Origin: Tanypteryx hageni
Taxonomy: Eukaryota; Arthropoda; Insecta; Odonata; Petaluridae
Assembly: GCA_028673005.1 (NCBI GenBank)
Contig: CM054117.1
Span: forward strand, 4,057,238-4,121,237
Direction of reading: 5' to 3'
DNA: 64,000 bases
Shown: positions 35,233-45,539 of the stretch, in pieces
Position numbering within the stretch: position 1 is the stretch's first letter
Layout of the letters: every line of letters begins with the position of its first letter
The notes under the pieces: model-generated
Database searches by the model: none
Seen by the model: the letters and a program-made list of their open reading frames with translations, nothing else
What the model was told of the DNA's origin: nothing
Program-made: the position numbers and the translations under genes

Positions 35233-35609
35233 TTCCTGTAATAAATGCTTGTAATATTTGTTTTAAGTTTAACTAATTGAATAAAAATGTACCCATGATT
35301 TGTGATACTATCGAATTCAGTTAAAAAAGAAATATTTAAAGAAGATTTAATTAATTAACATTTTTTAAAATATTACCCAATATATTTATGTATATCTTGA
35401 TCTCTGGACCAAATAAACTACTACTACTATTTGTTGTTAGTTTTACATTTAACTAATACTTTAAATGGAAACAAAAACAAGTGAGGGTTAAGAATTGTAA
35501 AGTGCTTTTGTTTCGTAAAATTTAAGTATTTGCTTATGATTTTAGCAAATGCTTTTGCTTTTAGAAAATGCTTTTCGTATTTGCTTAATTTTTATTCACT
35601 CGACCCAAT

Positions 35610-36058
35610 GGCAGTTCTATATCTGATAGTTCAAAGTTATGTGTAATTCGAGGTTGTGATTATTCTCTGGCCAAAACCTTATGGTTTTCCACGCCTGAGA
35701 AATCCTACCTCTCACCATAACACAATGCCTTGTGTTGCTCCACTGTATTTTAATAATTTAATATCTAATAAATTTGTAATTTGGGAAGAGAAGCAGGTTC
35801 ACCTATGATCCCTTCAAATTGGCTCCTTGTGCGCATGAGCCCTTGTAGGTAAGGTTGTTGGGAAAGAGCCCTTAGCTAATTAGTTTTCAGGTGAGGATTT
35901 TACCACATGCATACAGGTTTAAGATGGGCCATTCTACCTTCTCCTGAATCCACCATTACCCTCACAACTCGCTAGTCTCAAGATCCATCAGAGGCCCAGT
36001 AGTTTAATATCTGGTAAGAAGAGTAGAGTTAGACATGGCAACAGAAGGAAATTAGAAC
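35610..36058. other. Intron 5 sequence without recognisable features
   Basis: No gene or repeat recognised. Confidence 0.4.
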
Positions 36059-36060
36059 TA

Positions 36061-36244
36061 CAGTAAAACCCCTTATTTACATTTTTCTAGGGACCTGGAG
36101 AAAAAAGTGTAATTTGCGGGAAAGTGCAAATTGAGGAAAAAGGAAGTAAGACTAACAATAAAATCAGTGTTGAAAGAGCTAAGTTTATAAAGAGTGTATC
36201 TATTTATTCATTTACTTAACCAGCACACTTTTTAAATAATATTG
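36061..36244 (+). mobile_element. Pogo-like MITE fragment
   Basis: TA|CAGTAAAACCCCTTATTTAC; inverted relative of 11070-11294. It ends where the Tigger1-like element begins at 36245. Confidence 0.6.
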
Positions 36245-38495
36245 CAGGCACACCCCAGGTTACATAAGCCTCGACTTACGTAAACCCGCACTTAAAGCAG
36301 CCCCATAAATTACGAAAAAAATTTTGCTATGCTTACGTTAGTGGTTTTCGTAAGCGAGCTCGAACTAAATCTTTATGTATGTGCACGGAGAAAAATGCGA
36401 GGAATGGGTTGTAATGCAATATCCCTGCTTTGCTACTCAGCTAATGTCATTCTAGCGAATTTTTAGCAATATGTAGTGAGTTTGGTTTCGAATTACGCAA
36501 TTACGAAAAAAGGCCACAGCGACTACCTACTAATCTAGCGGATCGATGTAACAATTTACCTAATTTTAGCAACTGGCTACAATTGCTGCATTTATCTGCA
36601 CTCATATGAATAAAATAATAGATTACATTGTTGTTACATGTCTGTGGGGTAGTGTGGTTTCTCTTCCAATCCCTTCAGTCTTTTTCCGATCGTTGACACG
36701 GCTGCTTGATCTCTTAATGTGTGTTTGCTTTTGCACAAATTAACGGAAGTGTGGCCCTTGTAATCATGGCTGATAGGCATCGCAATGAGAGTAACAGTGC
36801 TAGTGCTGCTAAAAGGCGAAGAACTATTACTTTAGAAGAAAAAATGGATATTGTGAAGAGATATGAAAATGGACAGTCCCGTTCGTACATCTCACATGCT
36901 CTTGGTATGGGGGCGTCAACCATAAACACCATCGTAAAAGATAAAGAACGCATTAAAGAGCATGTGAAAGTTTCTGCGCCTATGAAGTCAGCTATCATTA
37001 CCAAGCAACGTTCTGATGTAGTATACGAAATGGAAAAATTATTAACTGTATGGATCGAAGCTCAAAATCAAAGATGTATACCGCTTAGTCTTCAGACGAT
37101 CCAAGAGAAGGTTAAAAGTCCTACGCACACTTGAAGGGAAAGAAAGGCAAAACAGAGGGAAGTTTTGTTGCGAGTAATGGGTGGTTCAATCGTTTTTAGG
37201 AAACGTGCAGATTTACAGATTTAATGTGAAACTGAGTGGTAAGGCAGCTAGTGCTGATGCAGTGGCAGCAGAAGAGTTTCCGAAATTGTTCGCAGAAATG
37301 ATTGAGGAGGGTGAGTATCTGCCAGAACAGGTGTTTAATGTAGACGAGACGGGCCTTTTTTGAAAAAGAATGCCTGACTGCACATTCATCGCAAAAGAAG
37401 AAAGAGTGCAATGTCATGTTTTAAGGCAGCAAAGGATCGCCTAACACTTCTACTTGGAGGGAATGCAGCGGGGGATTGCTAATTAAAACCTCTCCTTGTA
37501 TACCTCTCAGAAAATTCATGGGCATTTAGAAATGTGACAAAGTGCTCTCTTCCTGTCATATGGAAGTCCAATGCAAAGGCCTGGATTACACTTTCCATAT
37601 TCGAGGACTGGTATTGCAATCATTTTATACCAGAGGTGAAGGAGTATTGTCACGAAAAAGGAATGACCTTCAAAATCTTGCTGGTGCTTGATAATGCTCC
37701 TGGCCATCCTCCACACTTTGGATGACTTTGATGATAGCATTATGGTTATGTTTCTGCACCCAAACACAACTGCACTATTACATACAGCCTATGGATCAGG
37801 GAGTTATGGCATCCTTTAAAGCTTATTATATTCGTAAGACGTTTGCACAAGCTATCACCACTACGGAAGGGGATGACAAGATGACCCTGAAGGAGTTTTG
37901 GAGGGGCTACAACATGTACCTGGCTGTAAAAATCATCGCAACAGCCTGGGAAGAAGTTAAAAACTAACATGAATGGTGTTTGGAAGAAACTGTGTCCTCA
38001 GTACGTTTCAAGGTGTTCCCGACAAGTGCTGTTGACAAAGTCGGCAATAAAGTAGTTGAACTTGCTCATCACCACCAGTTTGAAGTGGAGATGGAAGATG
38101 TAGAAAAGCTCATCGACTTGCACAGTGAAGAGATTACAAACGAGGATTTAATAGAGTTGGAGGCACAGAAGGTGGCGGAGAGCAAAGACAATGATGCAGA
38201 CAATGGAATAGAGGAACAAAAACGCTTTATGGCCAAGGAATTAGTTGAAGTCTTCATTGATATCAACTCGGCATTGTCAAAACTAGAGAAGATGGACCCC
38301 AATACTGCATGGTTCGCGAAGGTCAGCAGGGCAGTCCAAAATGCCATGTCCTCTTACAAGGAAATCTACGATGAAAAAAAGATGGCATCTGTGCAGACTT
38401 CTATCTACAACTTCATTACGAGGGTTGAACGCCCATCACAGCCAACTTCTTCAGCACCTGACGTTGACGAGGCTGCTGTCGACGATCCTATATGA
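36245..38495 (+). mobile_element. Tigger1-like element (right end not found)
   Basis: The left end CAGGCACACCCCAGGTTACA, then CCTCGACTTACGTAAACCCG, is a Tigger1-type terminus. Its gene is at 36766. The right terminal repeat is not visible before the next Tigger1-like element at 39116, so the 3' end is lost or too diverged. Confidence 0.75.
36766..38495 (+). pseudogene. Tigger1-like (TIGD1 family) transposase pseudogene
   Basis: MADRHRNESNSASAAKRRRT, then the CENP-B type domain YENGQSRSYISHALGMGAST and VSAPMKSAIITKQRSDVVYE. DDE core: YLPEQVFNVDETGLF then a stop at 37361 (first Asp retained), FKILLVLDNAPGHPP (second Asp) and YIQPMDQGVMASFKAYYIRK (third Asp). The C-terminal 170 residues (EETVSSVRFKVFPTSAVDKV to TSAPDVDEAAVDDPI) are open. 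At least five breaks exist. It is about as long as TIGD1 (~590 residues). Confidence 0.92.
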
Positions 38496-39115
38496 GAGAG
38501 AATGTGTGTGTGTGTGATGAGTGAGTGATTGAGTATGAACTTCCCATTCTGATCAAGACACCATCCAACTGCAACCTAAGCCCATTCTCCTGAACAGGCC
38601 AACATTAAGAATTAAGGTATGTGAAGTTCAACATTTAACATAAAATGTGATTGTAGAAATGTGTTAATAACTGTTTTCTGTGAACTAAATTAGATGCTGT
38701 CATTAGCCACTATGCTTATTCACAATGATAAAGAATAGATTAGATTATTTTGTTTTTAGTGTACGTCAACAGTTGAATTATTAGCGCCCAATCCGTAACA
38801 AAATTACACTTAAGTAAGAAGGTAAAAAAAAGACTTCTAATATCTTGACTTGTTCCTATTTTCACCGATATATGGTTTTTTGAATGACGTTAGCCACTAT
38901 GATTATTTACAGTGATATAAATATTTTATTTATTTACAATTCAGTAATAAGTGATGCAAATGCATTAGAATTCTTGTATTCCACAGTGAACTGCCAGAAA
39001 TTTCGCCCACTGTGATAGATTTAATGAATAACTCTTTCGGAAATTCCTCTTGAACGATTAAAGTGACTTTCCTATAACTGCTACGGCATAAATTAAAAAA
39101 TTTGGTTTCAAAATA
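38496..39115. other. 3' region of the Tigger1-like element, unassigned
   Basis: A TG repeat near 38503, otherwise AT-rich. No gene. Confidence 0.35.
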
Positions 39116-40407
39116 CACCTTCTCCTCGACTTACGACCTATGCGACTTACGACCATCTGCACTTAAGACCACAAAAAATAAATAAATAAAAATAATAAAT
39201 AAATAAAGATAACTACGTGGTAGGGTCAAAAAGTTCCCGGAATTGATGCTTAGAGCGCAGCAGGGTCTAGGCATCAGAGTCTGTTTGACCCTCCCACTGC
39301 CTGGCACTGCCTCTCACTCAGTCGCTTTCAAGCATCAGTTGTGTGTGAATTTGTTACAATTGTATCTGAAATATTACCCCTAAAATGACTGGTAAAAGGA
39401 AAATACTTTCATCTGCAGATGCACCAGCTAATAAGTCAAGGAAGGCTATTGATTTAGACTGTAAAATGAAGATTATCCGGCAGTATGAATGCGGAAAGAA
39501 GGTTAATACAATAGCACATGACTTGAAGTTATCGCATTCCACGGTATCGACGATACTTAAGGACAAAGAAAGAATTCGTGAAGCTGTGAAAGGTTCTGCA
39601 CCTATGCAGTCTACAATTTTAACCAAACAACGACAGGGCATCCATGAAATGGAGAAATTGTTATTCATGTGGATGGAAGATTTATTACAGAAAAAAATAC
39701 CCACGAGCCTTCTCGCAGTGCAAACAAAGGCTAGATGTCTTTTTCAGACTTTAAAATCATGCTCCGGAGATGATTACGCGCAAGATTTTCACGCTAGTAA
39801 TGGGTGGTTTATGCATTTTAAAAAAAGATTTGCTTTGCATAATGTACGTATCACAGGAGAAGCAGGAAGTGCAGATGAAGATGGAGCCCAAAAATTCGTT
39901 GATAGTTTTAACAAATTAATTGAAGAAAAAGGTTATCTACCAGAACAAATTTTCAACGTAGACGAAACCGGCTTACTATGGAAACGAATGCCTACTCGTA
40001 CGTACATACACCAAGAAGAAAAAAGGATGCCAGGATTCAAAGGTTTTAAGGATAGGTTAACTTTGTTGCTTGGTGGTAATGCCGCGGGTTTTAAGCTGAA
40101 GCCTTTTTTAATCTATCATTCGGAAAACCCTCGTGCATTTAAGCTCATCAACAAGCATACTCTGCCCGTTTACTACCATTCAAACCCTAAAGCTTGGATG
40201 ACTCAAGCACTGTTCGAAGACTGCTTCATGAACTGCTTCATTCCCCAGGCTTGTGAATATTGTGCGGAGAGAGGTATCCCTTTCAAGATTTTATTGATTA
40301 TGGACAATGCCCCTGGCCACCCCCCTAATCTGGATGACCTTCATCCCGATGTTACAGTGGTTTTTATGCCACCTAACACAACCGCTATCATCCAACCCAT
40401 GGATCAA
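39116..40407 (+). mobile_element. Second Tigger1-like element, 3'-truncated
   Basis: TA|CACCTTCTCCTCGACTTACG at 39114 onward, with TGCACTTAAGACC as in the first copy's left end (GCACTTAAAG). It is cut off at 40408, directly after the third catalytic block of its transposase, by unrelated sequence. Confidence 0.8.
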
Positions 40408-40434
40408 TGTTCGCGGACCAAGACTGGAGGGTAA
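39385..40434 (+). pseudogene. Tigger1-like transposase, N-terminal 341 residues open, truncated
   Basis: The best-preserved + strand transposase in the window: MTGKRKILSSADAPANKSRK, the helix-turn-helix HDLKLSHSTVSTILKDKERI, the second DNA-binding half SNGWFMHFKKRFALHN, then YLPEQIFNVDETGLLWKRMP (first Asp), FKILLIMDNAPGHPPNLDDL (second Asp) and TTAIIQPMDQ (third Asp). No stop occurs up to 40407. After PMDQ the frame runs into foreign sequence (CSRTKTGG) and stops, so the C-terminal ~200 residues are missing. A close paralogue of the gene at 36766, in the same orientation, 0.9 kb after it. Confidence 0.92.
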
Positions 40435-40519
40435 CCACGTTTGAGAGCATCCTCGAGGATAGAGTAATACTCTAGAAGGGATGGATGCTCTATCAGAACA
40501 AAGCCTCCATCCTCAACGA

Positions 40520-40597
<78 letters not shown>

Positions 40598-41185
40598 CAT
40601 ATATATATTAAACATCCGAATGAACGGTCACCGGAATAGCGTTTCTCTCAGACGCCCCCTCCCAGTTGCATTACACGCTAATACCCACAATGTCCCCTTC
40701 AATAGTTGCTACAATGTTAGGATTATTCGCGCTTTACCCTATGACATTCCTGCTTCCCTTCTCCGACACTGGGAACTAGCACATATCCATCTTCTCGACT
40801 CTTTCTCTCCGCCTGGCCTCAACCTCCGCTAACCCTATTAGCCCCCTTACATTGTCTCCTTGTTACATTGTAGTTATTCGCACTTTCCCTTACCACACTC
40901 CCTCTTTATTGGCTATCCACCCCTCCTACTCCCCACCTCCTCCAATCATCAACCTTCCCACATCACCCTGTCTTTCCCCGCCCAGTGTGTCACTTTACGT
41001 TACTCTTTCGCTGAAGAAGGGCATAGGCCCGATAAGCTTGCGTGTGTTTTTGTGTTCGTGTGTTTTACGTGTCTCTTCGACGCCCCCAGCAGCCTGCCAG
41101 CTTGGTCCTCAACTTGGTAAGTGTCCGCTGGGCTTCCCTCAACACCTTGTTGCCACCCTCATCACTACCTTTTCTTTTCCTTTAG

Positions 41186-41186
<1 letters not shown>
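40408..41186 (+). repeat. Retroelement-like 3' region with two TA microsatellites
   Basis: TA runs at 40522-40593 and from 41187. Between them is a C-rich, non-coding stretch with an imperfect direct repeat (TTATTCGCGCTTTACCCTAT near 40729; TTATTCGCACTTTCCCTTAC near 40872) and GCTGAAGAAGGGCATAGGCC at 41009, a motif often seen near the 3' ends of LINEs. This sequence truncated the Tigger1 gene. Family uncertain. Confidence 0.45.

Positions 41187-41248
<62 letters not shown>
41187..41248. repeat. TA/CA microsatellite
   Basis: (TA)n followed by (CA)n at the 5' border of the LINE fragment. Confidence 0.95.
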
Positions 41249-41251
41249 CTC

Positions 41252-41927
41252 AGAAACAAAGGATGTAGCACAGGTATGGGAAGAATACATTAAGGAATTA
41301 TACAGCAAACAGGCAGGAGCGGCAAAAATAGAACTGGAAAATGAGGAAAACATTGAAGAAGACAACTTAGGACCAAGTATTATGGAGAGCGAAGTAGAAA
41401 AGGCGATAGTGGAACTAAAAAAAAGGGAAAGCCACAGGCAGCGATGGAATACCGGCTGAGGTACTTAAAGTCATGGGATCAGAAGGAATAAAAGCGATCA
41501 CAAAATTAATTAATAAGATTTACGACATGGGAGGGTGGCCTCGAGATTTCCTAGAAGTAACAGTGATCCCTCTAAAGAAGAAGCTAAGTCAATCCATTGT
41601 AAAGTTTACAGAACGATAAGCCTTCTGTCACACTTCAAAGATCATCATGAAGATTCTTAATAAAAGGCTGCAGAAAAAGGCAGAAGAAATTCTAGGAGAA
41701 GATCAATTCAGTTTCAGAAAAGGACGAGGAACTAGAGATGCTATAGGGGTAGTTACAATCATATCAGAAAGGGCAATAAAGTACAGTCTGCATATGTTTC
41801 ATTGACTGGCAGAAGGCCTTTGATAGAGTAGATTGTGTAATGTTGATGAAGATATTAAAGGATATAGGTGTAGACTGGAAAGACAGGAGACTGATCAGGA
41901 ATCTATATATGAATCAAGTTGTAAAGG
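41252..41927 (+). pseudogene. RTE-like LINE fragment, second copy
   Basis: Nearly identical to 12589-13265 and cut at both ends. It begins CTCAGAAACAAAGGATGTAG and ends ATGAATCAAGTTGTAAAGGT. It carries the start of the reverse transcriptase (DWQKAFDRVD near 41805 is intact here where the first copy has a stop). It shares the A8 run (41417-41424) and the AAGCTAAGTCAATCC lesion with the first copy. Confidence 0.88.
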
Positions 41928-41975
41928 TAAAAGTATTAAGTGTCATGGCAGTACAAAGAGCAAGTCGTTCTTAAT

Positions 41976-42076
41976 ATTTTTACAAATTTCATACATAATT
42001 CGGTTTTCACGAACTCGATTAACATGAACATACGATTTTATTTCCCCTTCAAGTTCATGTTAATGAGGGTTTACTG
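41976..42076 (-). mobile_element. Pogo-like right terminus
   Basis: GGGTTTACTG|TA at 42067-42078 is the reverse of CAGTAAACCC. GTTCATGTTAATGAGGG and ATTAACATGAAC form a subterminal inverted pair. Only this end is present. Confidence 0.5.
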
Positions 42077-42209
42077 TATTTACTCTTGTATGTGAATATT
42101 CTTAATAATTTTAATATAAAGGAGGTTAACCTAATGAGTTTACATCATACATTCCATCATGATTTTAGTGATGCAATTATGTAACTTGATTTTAATTGCT
42201 GTTTGGCTA

Positions 42210-42377
42210 TTGCCGTATTTACTCACTTACTTGCACCTCTTTTTGAACGATTTTTTTGCCCTAAAACAAGGGTAGGGCAAATATTTGGTTTTTACCTGTC
42301 ATATAAAAGTGGTCATCAGAAAACATAATCTTATATTTCCTATCAATATTTCAGGTGGGGCAATTACGTAAATACGG
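42210..42377. mobile_element. Short MITE (about 170 bp)
   Basis: GCCGTATTTACTCACTTACT on the left and, in reverse, ACCGTATTTACGTAATTGCC on the right, with TA at both borders. Non-coding. Confidence 0.5.
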
Positions 42378-42642
42378 TATCTAGCAGTTTCTTGGTTAAA
42401 TTATTCCTCTCTGATACAAAACATATAACACTTGTGTGCTAATATATCAGTAAAATTAATCATTTTATAGGGCAACATTTGATTTTTATTTTTTACATTG
42501 ATTTTTATGTAAAATGGTTAATTGTATATTATATGAGCAATTTTCCATTCTTTTTATTACAAGACCATAAGAATTCATTGAAATTTTTATTCTCCCTCCA
42601 AAGTTTGACAAGAATTTTTTTATTTCACCCATTATTATTTAG

Positions 42643-42850
42643 GGTTGAGTTCAACAGTGCTGTTTCTCGAGAGCTTACAAAGTTGATGAAAATACCAATT
42701 GATAGTTACAATGATCTGCTTACTGTTCTTCAGCTGGAGAATTATGCAACACTCTTAGGCCACTTTGATTATCGTGGCCGAAAGATCCTATCAGCTTACT
42801 TAGTTGCTAATGCCCTTGAGAATGAGACACTTGTCTCTGCACATGACCAG
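42643..42850 (+). CDS. Vps35: Vps35 exon (near human residues 383-452)
   Basis: 208 bases: one base completing the split Arg codon, then 69 codons ending CAG|GTATGT. The acceptor is a strong T-rich tract ending TTTAG at 42638-42642. It reads VEFNSAVSRELTKLMKIPID, SYNDLLTVLQLENYATLLGH and FDYRGRKILSAYLVANALEN. The SAVS-ELT-L-KIP core and FDY-RK block match the family. It lies 10.5 kb downstream of the previous exon, across an intron filled by a Harbinger, two Tigger1-like copies and a LINE fragment. Confidence 0.96.
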
Positions 42851-43261
42851 GTATGTTTGCATTATTTTAAAGAGTAGTTAGTTTGCAGATAATCTTCCTG
42901 TAAAATTTTAGAAACATTTCCTTCTTAGGAATAGTGACTCATTTTTGTTTAACTCTAGTCACTTTGGGTATTTGTTATTTCACATTGAAATTACAAAATT
43001 CTGTTTAAAATTTTATAAAATGATTCTTTTATGACATTTTAAAATGAAATTCTAATATCCCAATCACTGTACAGGCCTTTATTTGTCAGTCTGTCATGAT
43101 GAGAAAATTTATCATCATTAAGAGCAACTGTATTGTTGCTATCTTCATGGCATTTTGCATACCAAATTAGTTTTAGAATTTACACAGCATTAACACGTTT
43201 GCCAAAACTGATACTGACTTTAGATTGCTGTTTCTTTGGTTGTGCAGATTAAAATTTAGTC
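42851..43261. other. Intron 6 sequence without recognisable features
   Basis: No gene or repeat recognised. Confidence 0.4.
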
Positions 43262-43299
43262 ATGGTGAGTGTATTTGTGTATTATTTAGATGTAAATTC

Positions 43300-44765
43300 T
43301 ATCGCGTCTGAAGTAAAAGAAAATTCAAAAAGGTTCTGGACTCTGATGAACTTGAGGAGAAAATCCTCCTGTATTCCTACTCACATGTTTTTTGGCCCCA
43401 ACACATGTTCAGCCGATGAGAGATCCACATTTTTCAACCAATATTTTTCCTCCAATTTTTCATCGACCCTCCATCCAACCTCTCTCTCCCCCTAAAACCT
43501 ATTTGTCCTCAATCTCTCGGTTTCATCTCGACCTCTCCTCATGAAGTCTTATCACCTTCTTTCTACCCTACCTCCTAACAAAGCCACCAGTCTGGACACA
43601 TCGGCTCCCTTTTCTTTCGCCATACTGCATCCACTCTCTATCGGCCCATTTCTATAGTGGAGAACTATCACCCAATTTCCATCCTCCCAGTCTTGTCTAT
43701 TCTCTTTGAACGTATTGTCCATAACTGCCTTCTCTCCTTCACCCTTCTCTGTATTTCTCCTCATCAACATGGTTTCCTTCCCAGTGGGTCATGCCTTACT
43801 AATCTCTCTGTCCTTCTTCGCCACCACATCACCATGGCATTCAAAGTGTCTTCCCAACTCAACGTCTGCTACATCGATTTCACCTAAGCTTTCGATTCCA
43901 TAAACCATAAACTTCTTACTCACAAACTAGAAAACTGCTACAGTATCCATGGCTGCAACATTCTTTTATATGCAGATGACTGGAAAATCTTCTGAAAAGT
44001 GGATAATCGTAGTGATAGTGGATCTCTCCAAGTTGCACCAGATTCAATAAATAATTGGTGTTCTCTGTGGAATCTCAAAGTCAATCCTGCAAAATCGATT
44101 TCCCTAACCTTCACGCTCCGTAGAAATCCTATACTCACATCCTACCTTTACTTCAATCAGGTAATTCCCTCTTCCTCCTCACTTGTGCATAACTTTCGAT
44201 TCTAAACTTACATTTGCTAACCACATCAACAAAATCACATCCAAGGCCATGTCAGTAGTTGGCCTCCTCCATAGATTCACAGAATTCAAGGATCCCCATG
44301 CTCTCAAATCCGTTTTTGCAGCCTGCGTACTACCCCTTCTGGAGTACTGTTCCCCCATTTGATCCTCAGCCTCCCCATCAATTCTTGCTCCCCTTAACCA
44401 TCCACTTTTTCCTCGCAACAGTTCAGATATAGTGTTCCAAATTTCCGAATCTTAACGCGAGACCAAATTTTTTCACCCTTCGTTTAACCCCTCTCCCCTT
44501 CAGATGCAAAATTGCCGATTTGAAATTTCTTTACCAAATGAATGGCCACTGCAGATCAAACATCACCACCTTTATACTTCGTGCACCTCCCCGCCCTAAC
44601 CGTAACTTCAGACTCTTTTGTCAACCCAAATTCCGCCTCTCCATATCCCAAAGATCCATGTTTTACCATATACCACAATACTTTGACTCCCTATCATCCC
44701 TCAATCCCTCCCTCGACCTGTTTTCATCACTTCCCTCATACAGCTCCGCAATAATGACAAACTAA
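43300..44765 (+). pseudogene. CR1/jockey-like reverse transcriptase pseudogene
   Basis: Reads KENSKRFWTLMNLRRKSSCI, then VENYHPISILPVLSILFERI, HQHGFLPSGSCLTNLSVLLR, VCYIDFT-stop-AFDSINHKLL (first catalytic Asp) and, after a deletion, ILLYADDWKIF (catalytic YADD retained near 43970). It continues NNWCSLWNLKVNPAKSISLT, SKLTFANHINKITSKAMSVV and LKSVFAACVLPLLEYCSPI. Multiple stops and frameshifts occur. The endonuclease is absent. Confidence 0.88.
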
Positions 44766-44912
44766 CCAATAGTCCTTCTGAGCCTATTGCCATCATCATT
44801 TAATCAAATATATTATTCATTTTTCATTGTTTTTATAGTTGATTGTTATTGTCGATTCTGTTATTAACAAAAGTAGAATACTCCTTTAGCCACAACAACT
44901 AGAGGGCTGCAA

Positions 44913-44953
44913 ACCCAATGCATTTCGCCCACAAGGTGGGCATCGTCAGGGGT
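44913..44953 (-). ncRNA. Hammerhead ribozyme motif, palindrome left arm
   Basis: Mirror copy of the motif at 45019-45059, read on the minus strand, with every core and stem base the same. Transcription of either strand would therefore contain one hammerhead, while a transcript of the whole unit would also fold on itself as a long hairpin, which would compete with the ribozyme fold. Confidence 0.65.
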
Positions 44954-45018
44954 AGAACCTGTTTCACCAGTGACTGGAAGCCAACAGTTGGCTTCCAGTC
45001 ACTGGTGAAACAGGTTCT

Positions 45019-45059
45019 ACCCCTGACGATGCCCACCTTGTGGGCGAAATGCATTGGGT
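45019..45059 (+). ncRNA. Hammerhead ribozyme motif, palindrome right arm
   Basis: Stem I ACCC (45019-45022), core CTGACGA (45023-45029), extra T (45030), stem II GCCCAC-CTT-GTGGGC (45031-45045, perfect 6 bp), core GAA (45046-45048), stem III AT-GC-AT (45049-45054), base 17 is T (45055), stem I GGGT (45056-45059, perfect 4 bp). Core bases are complete. U at position 17 is allowed by the NUH-type rule but is usually less efficient than C. Confidence 0.65.
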
Positions 45060-45151
45060 TTGCAGCCCTCTAGTTGTTGTGGCTAAAGGAGTATTCTACT
45101 TTTGTTAGTTTTGGCCAAAGTTATTGAGCTACTATCAATGATTCTGTTATT

Positions 45152-45539
45152 GTTAATAATTTGTTACAATATCGAATGTAAAAGGCCAAGTCTGGCTGTT
45201 TTTGGATATTTCTTAATAAATAAAAAAATAAATAATGTGCATCAAGAGTATATTTACGATGTTTGTAAGTTGGAATGAAAAAAATAATTAATGAATTTTC
45301 ATTGTAATTTAAAAAGTTGCATTAGAATTTCTTGTATTTTTCAGTTGAAGGGGCTGTTTATAAAAACTGGATTAGGTTATGATAAGGAAAATAACCTAAG
45401 CTAACCAAGCTTTAAAAAAAATAGCTCCTATAACAAGTACTGATTTTTTTATTTTTTAACAAATTTAGTATTTTGCTTATGCGTGTTGCAGTTTGGAATT
45501 AAGTCTTCGTAATGCTAATTTTTAAAATAACATATGCTG
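45152..45539. other. LINE 3' end and adjoining intron
   Basis: The LINE tail runs to about 45235; beyond that is AT-rich sequence leading into the pogo remnant. No gene. Confidence 0.35.

Larger units (their letters stand above)
33328..35606. mobile_element. Harbinger (PIF) element with AAT target duplication
   Basis: 2.28 kb flanked by AAT at 33325-33327 and 35607-35609, the 3-bp duplication typical of Harbinger. Terminal inverted repeats are GGATCAAGTGAATAAAAA and, in reverse, GGGTCGAGTGAATAAAAA. Subterminal regions on both sides carry repeats of AAGCATTTGCTT. It contains the two convergent genes expected of the superfamily: transposase (+) and a Myb-like protein (-). Confidence 0.9.
44866..45139. 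mobile_element. Palindromic hammerhead retroelement with exact 12-bp target duplication
   Basis: A 274-bp insertion flanked by GATTCTGTTATT at 44854-44865 and 45140-45151. Positions 44866-45106 form a near-perfect palindrome centred on base 44986, about 120 bp per arm. A 33-bp single-copy tail follows (TTTGGCCAAAGTTATTGAGC to TATCAAT). Each arm holds one hammerhead motif. The lack of a gene, the inverted arms, the tail and the variable-length target duplication fit a Penelope-like or retrozyme-type remnant. A relative is at 51521-51755. Confidence 0.75.
43262..45235 (+). mobile_element. CR1/jockey-like LINE, 5'-truncated
   Basis: Begins within the region upstream of the reverse transcriptase and ends in an AATAAATAAAAAAATAAATAA tail-like tract near 45215-45235. 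A hammerhead palindrome inserted in its 3' untranslated part at 44866-45139. The coding part has an internal deletion in the polymerase. Confidence 0.8.

Noticed and set aside
39223..39240. AAAAAGTTCCCGGAATT resembling the mariner left end at 2383
   Set aside because: Only about 13 bases agree and there is no second end; it lies in the 5' part of a Tigger1-like element.
40995..41070. GCTGAAGAAGGGCATAGGCC followed by CGATAAGC resembles a fifth hammerhead core
   Set aside because: The second core segment reads GATAA rather than GAAA, and I could not pair a stem I or stem III. More likely a LINE 3'-end motif.
44180..44420. Minus-strand frame in the LINE region
   Set aside because: Antisense of the CR1/jockey-like reverse transcriptase C-terminal part.
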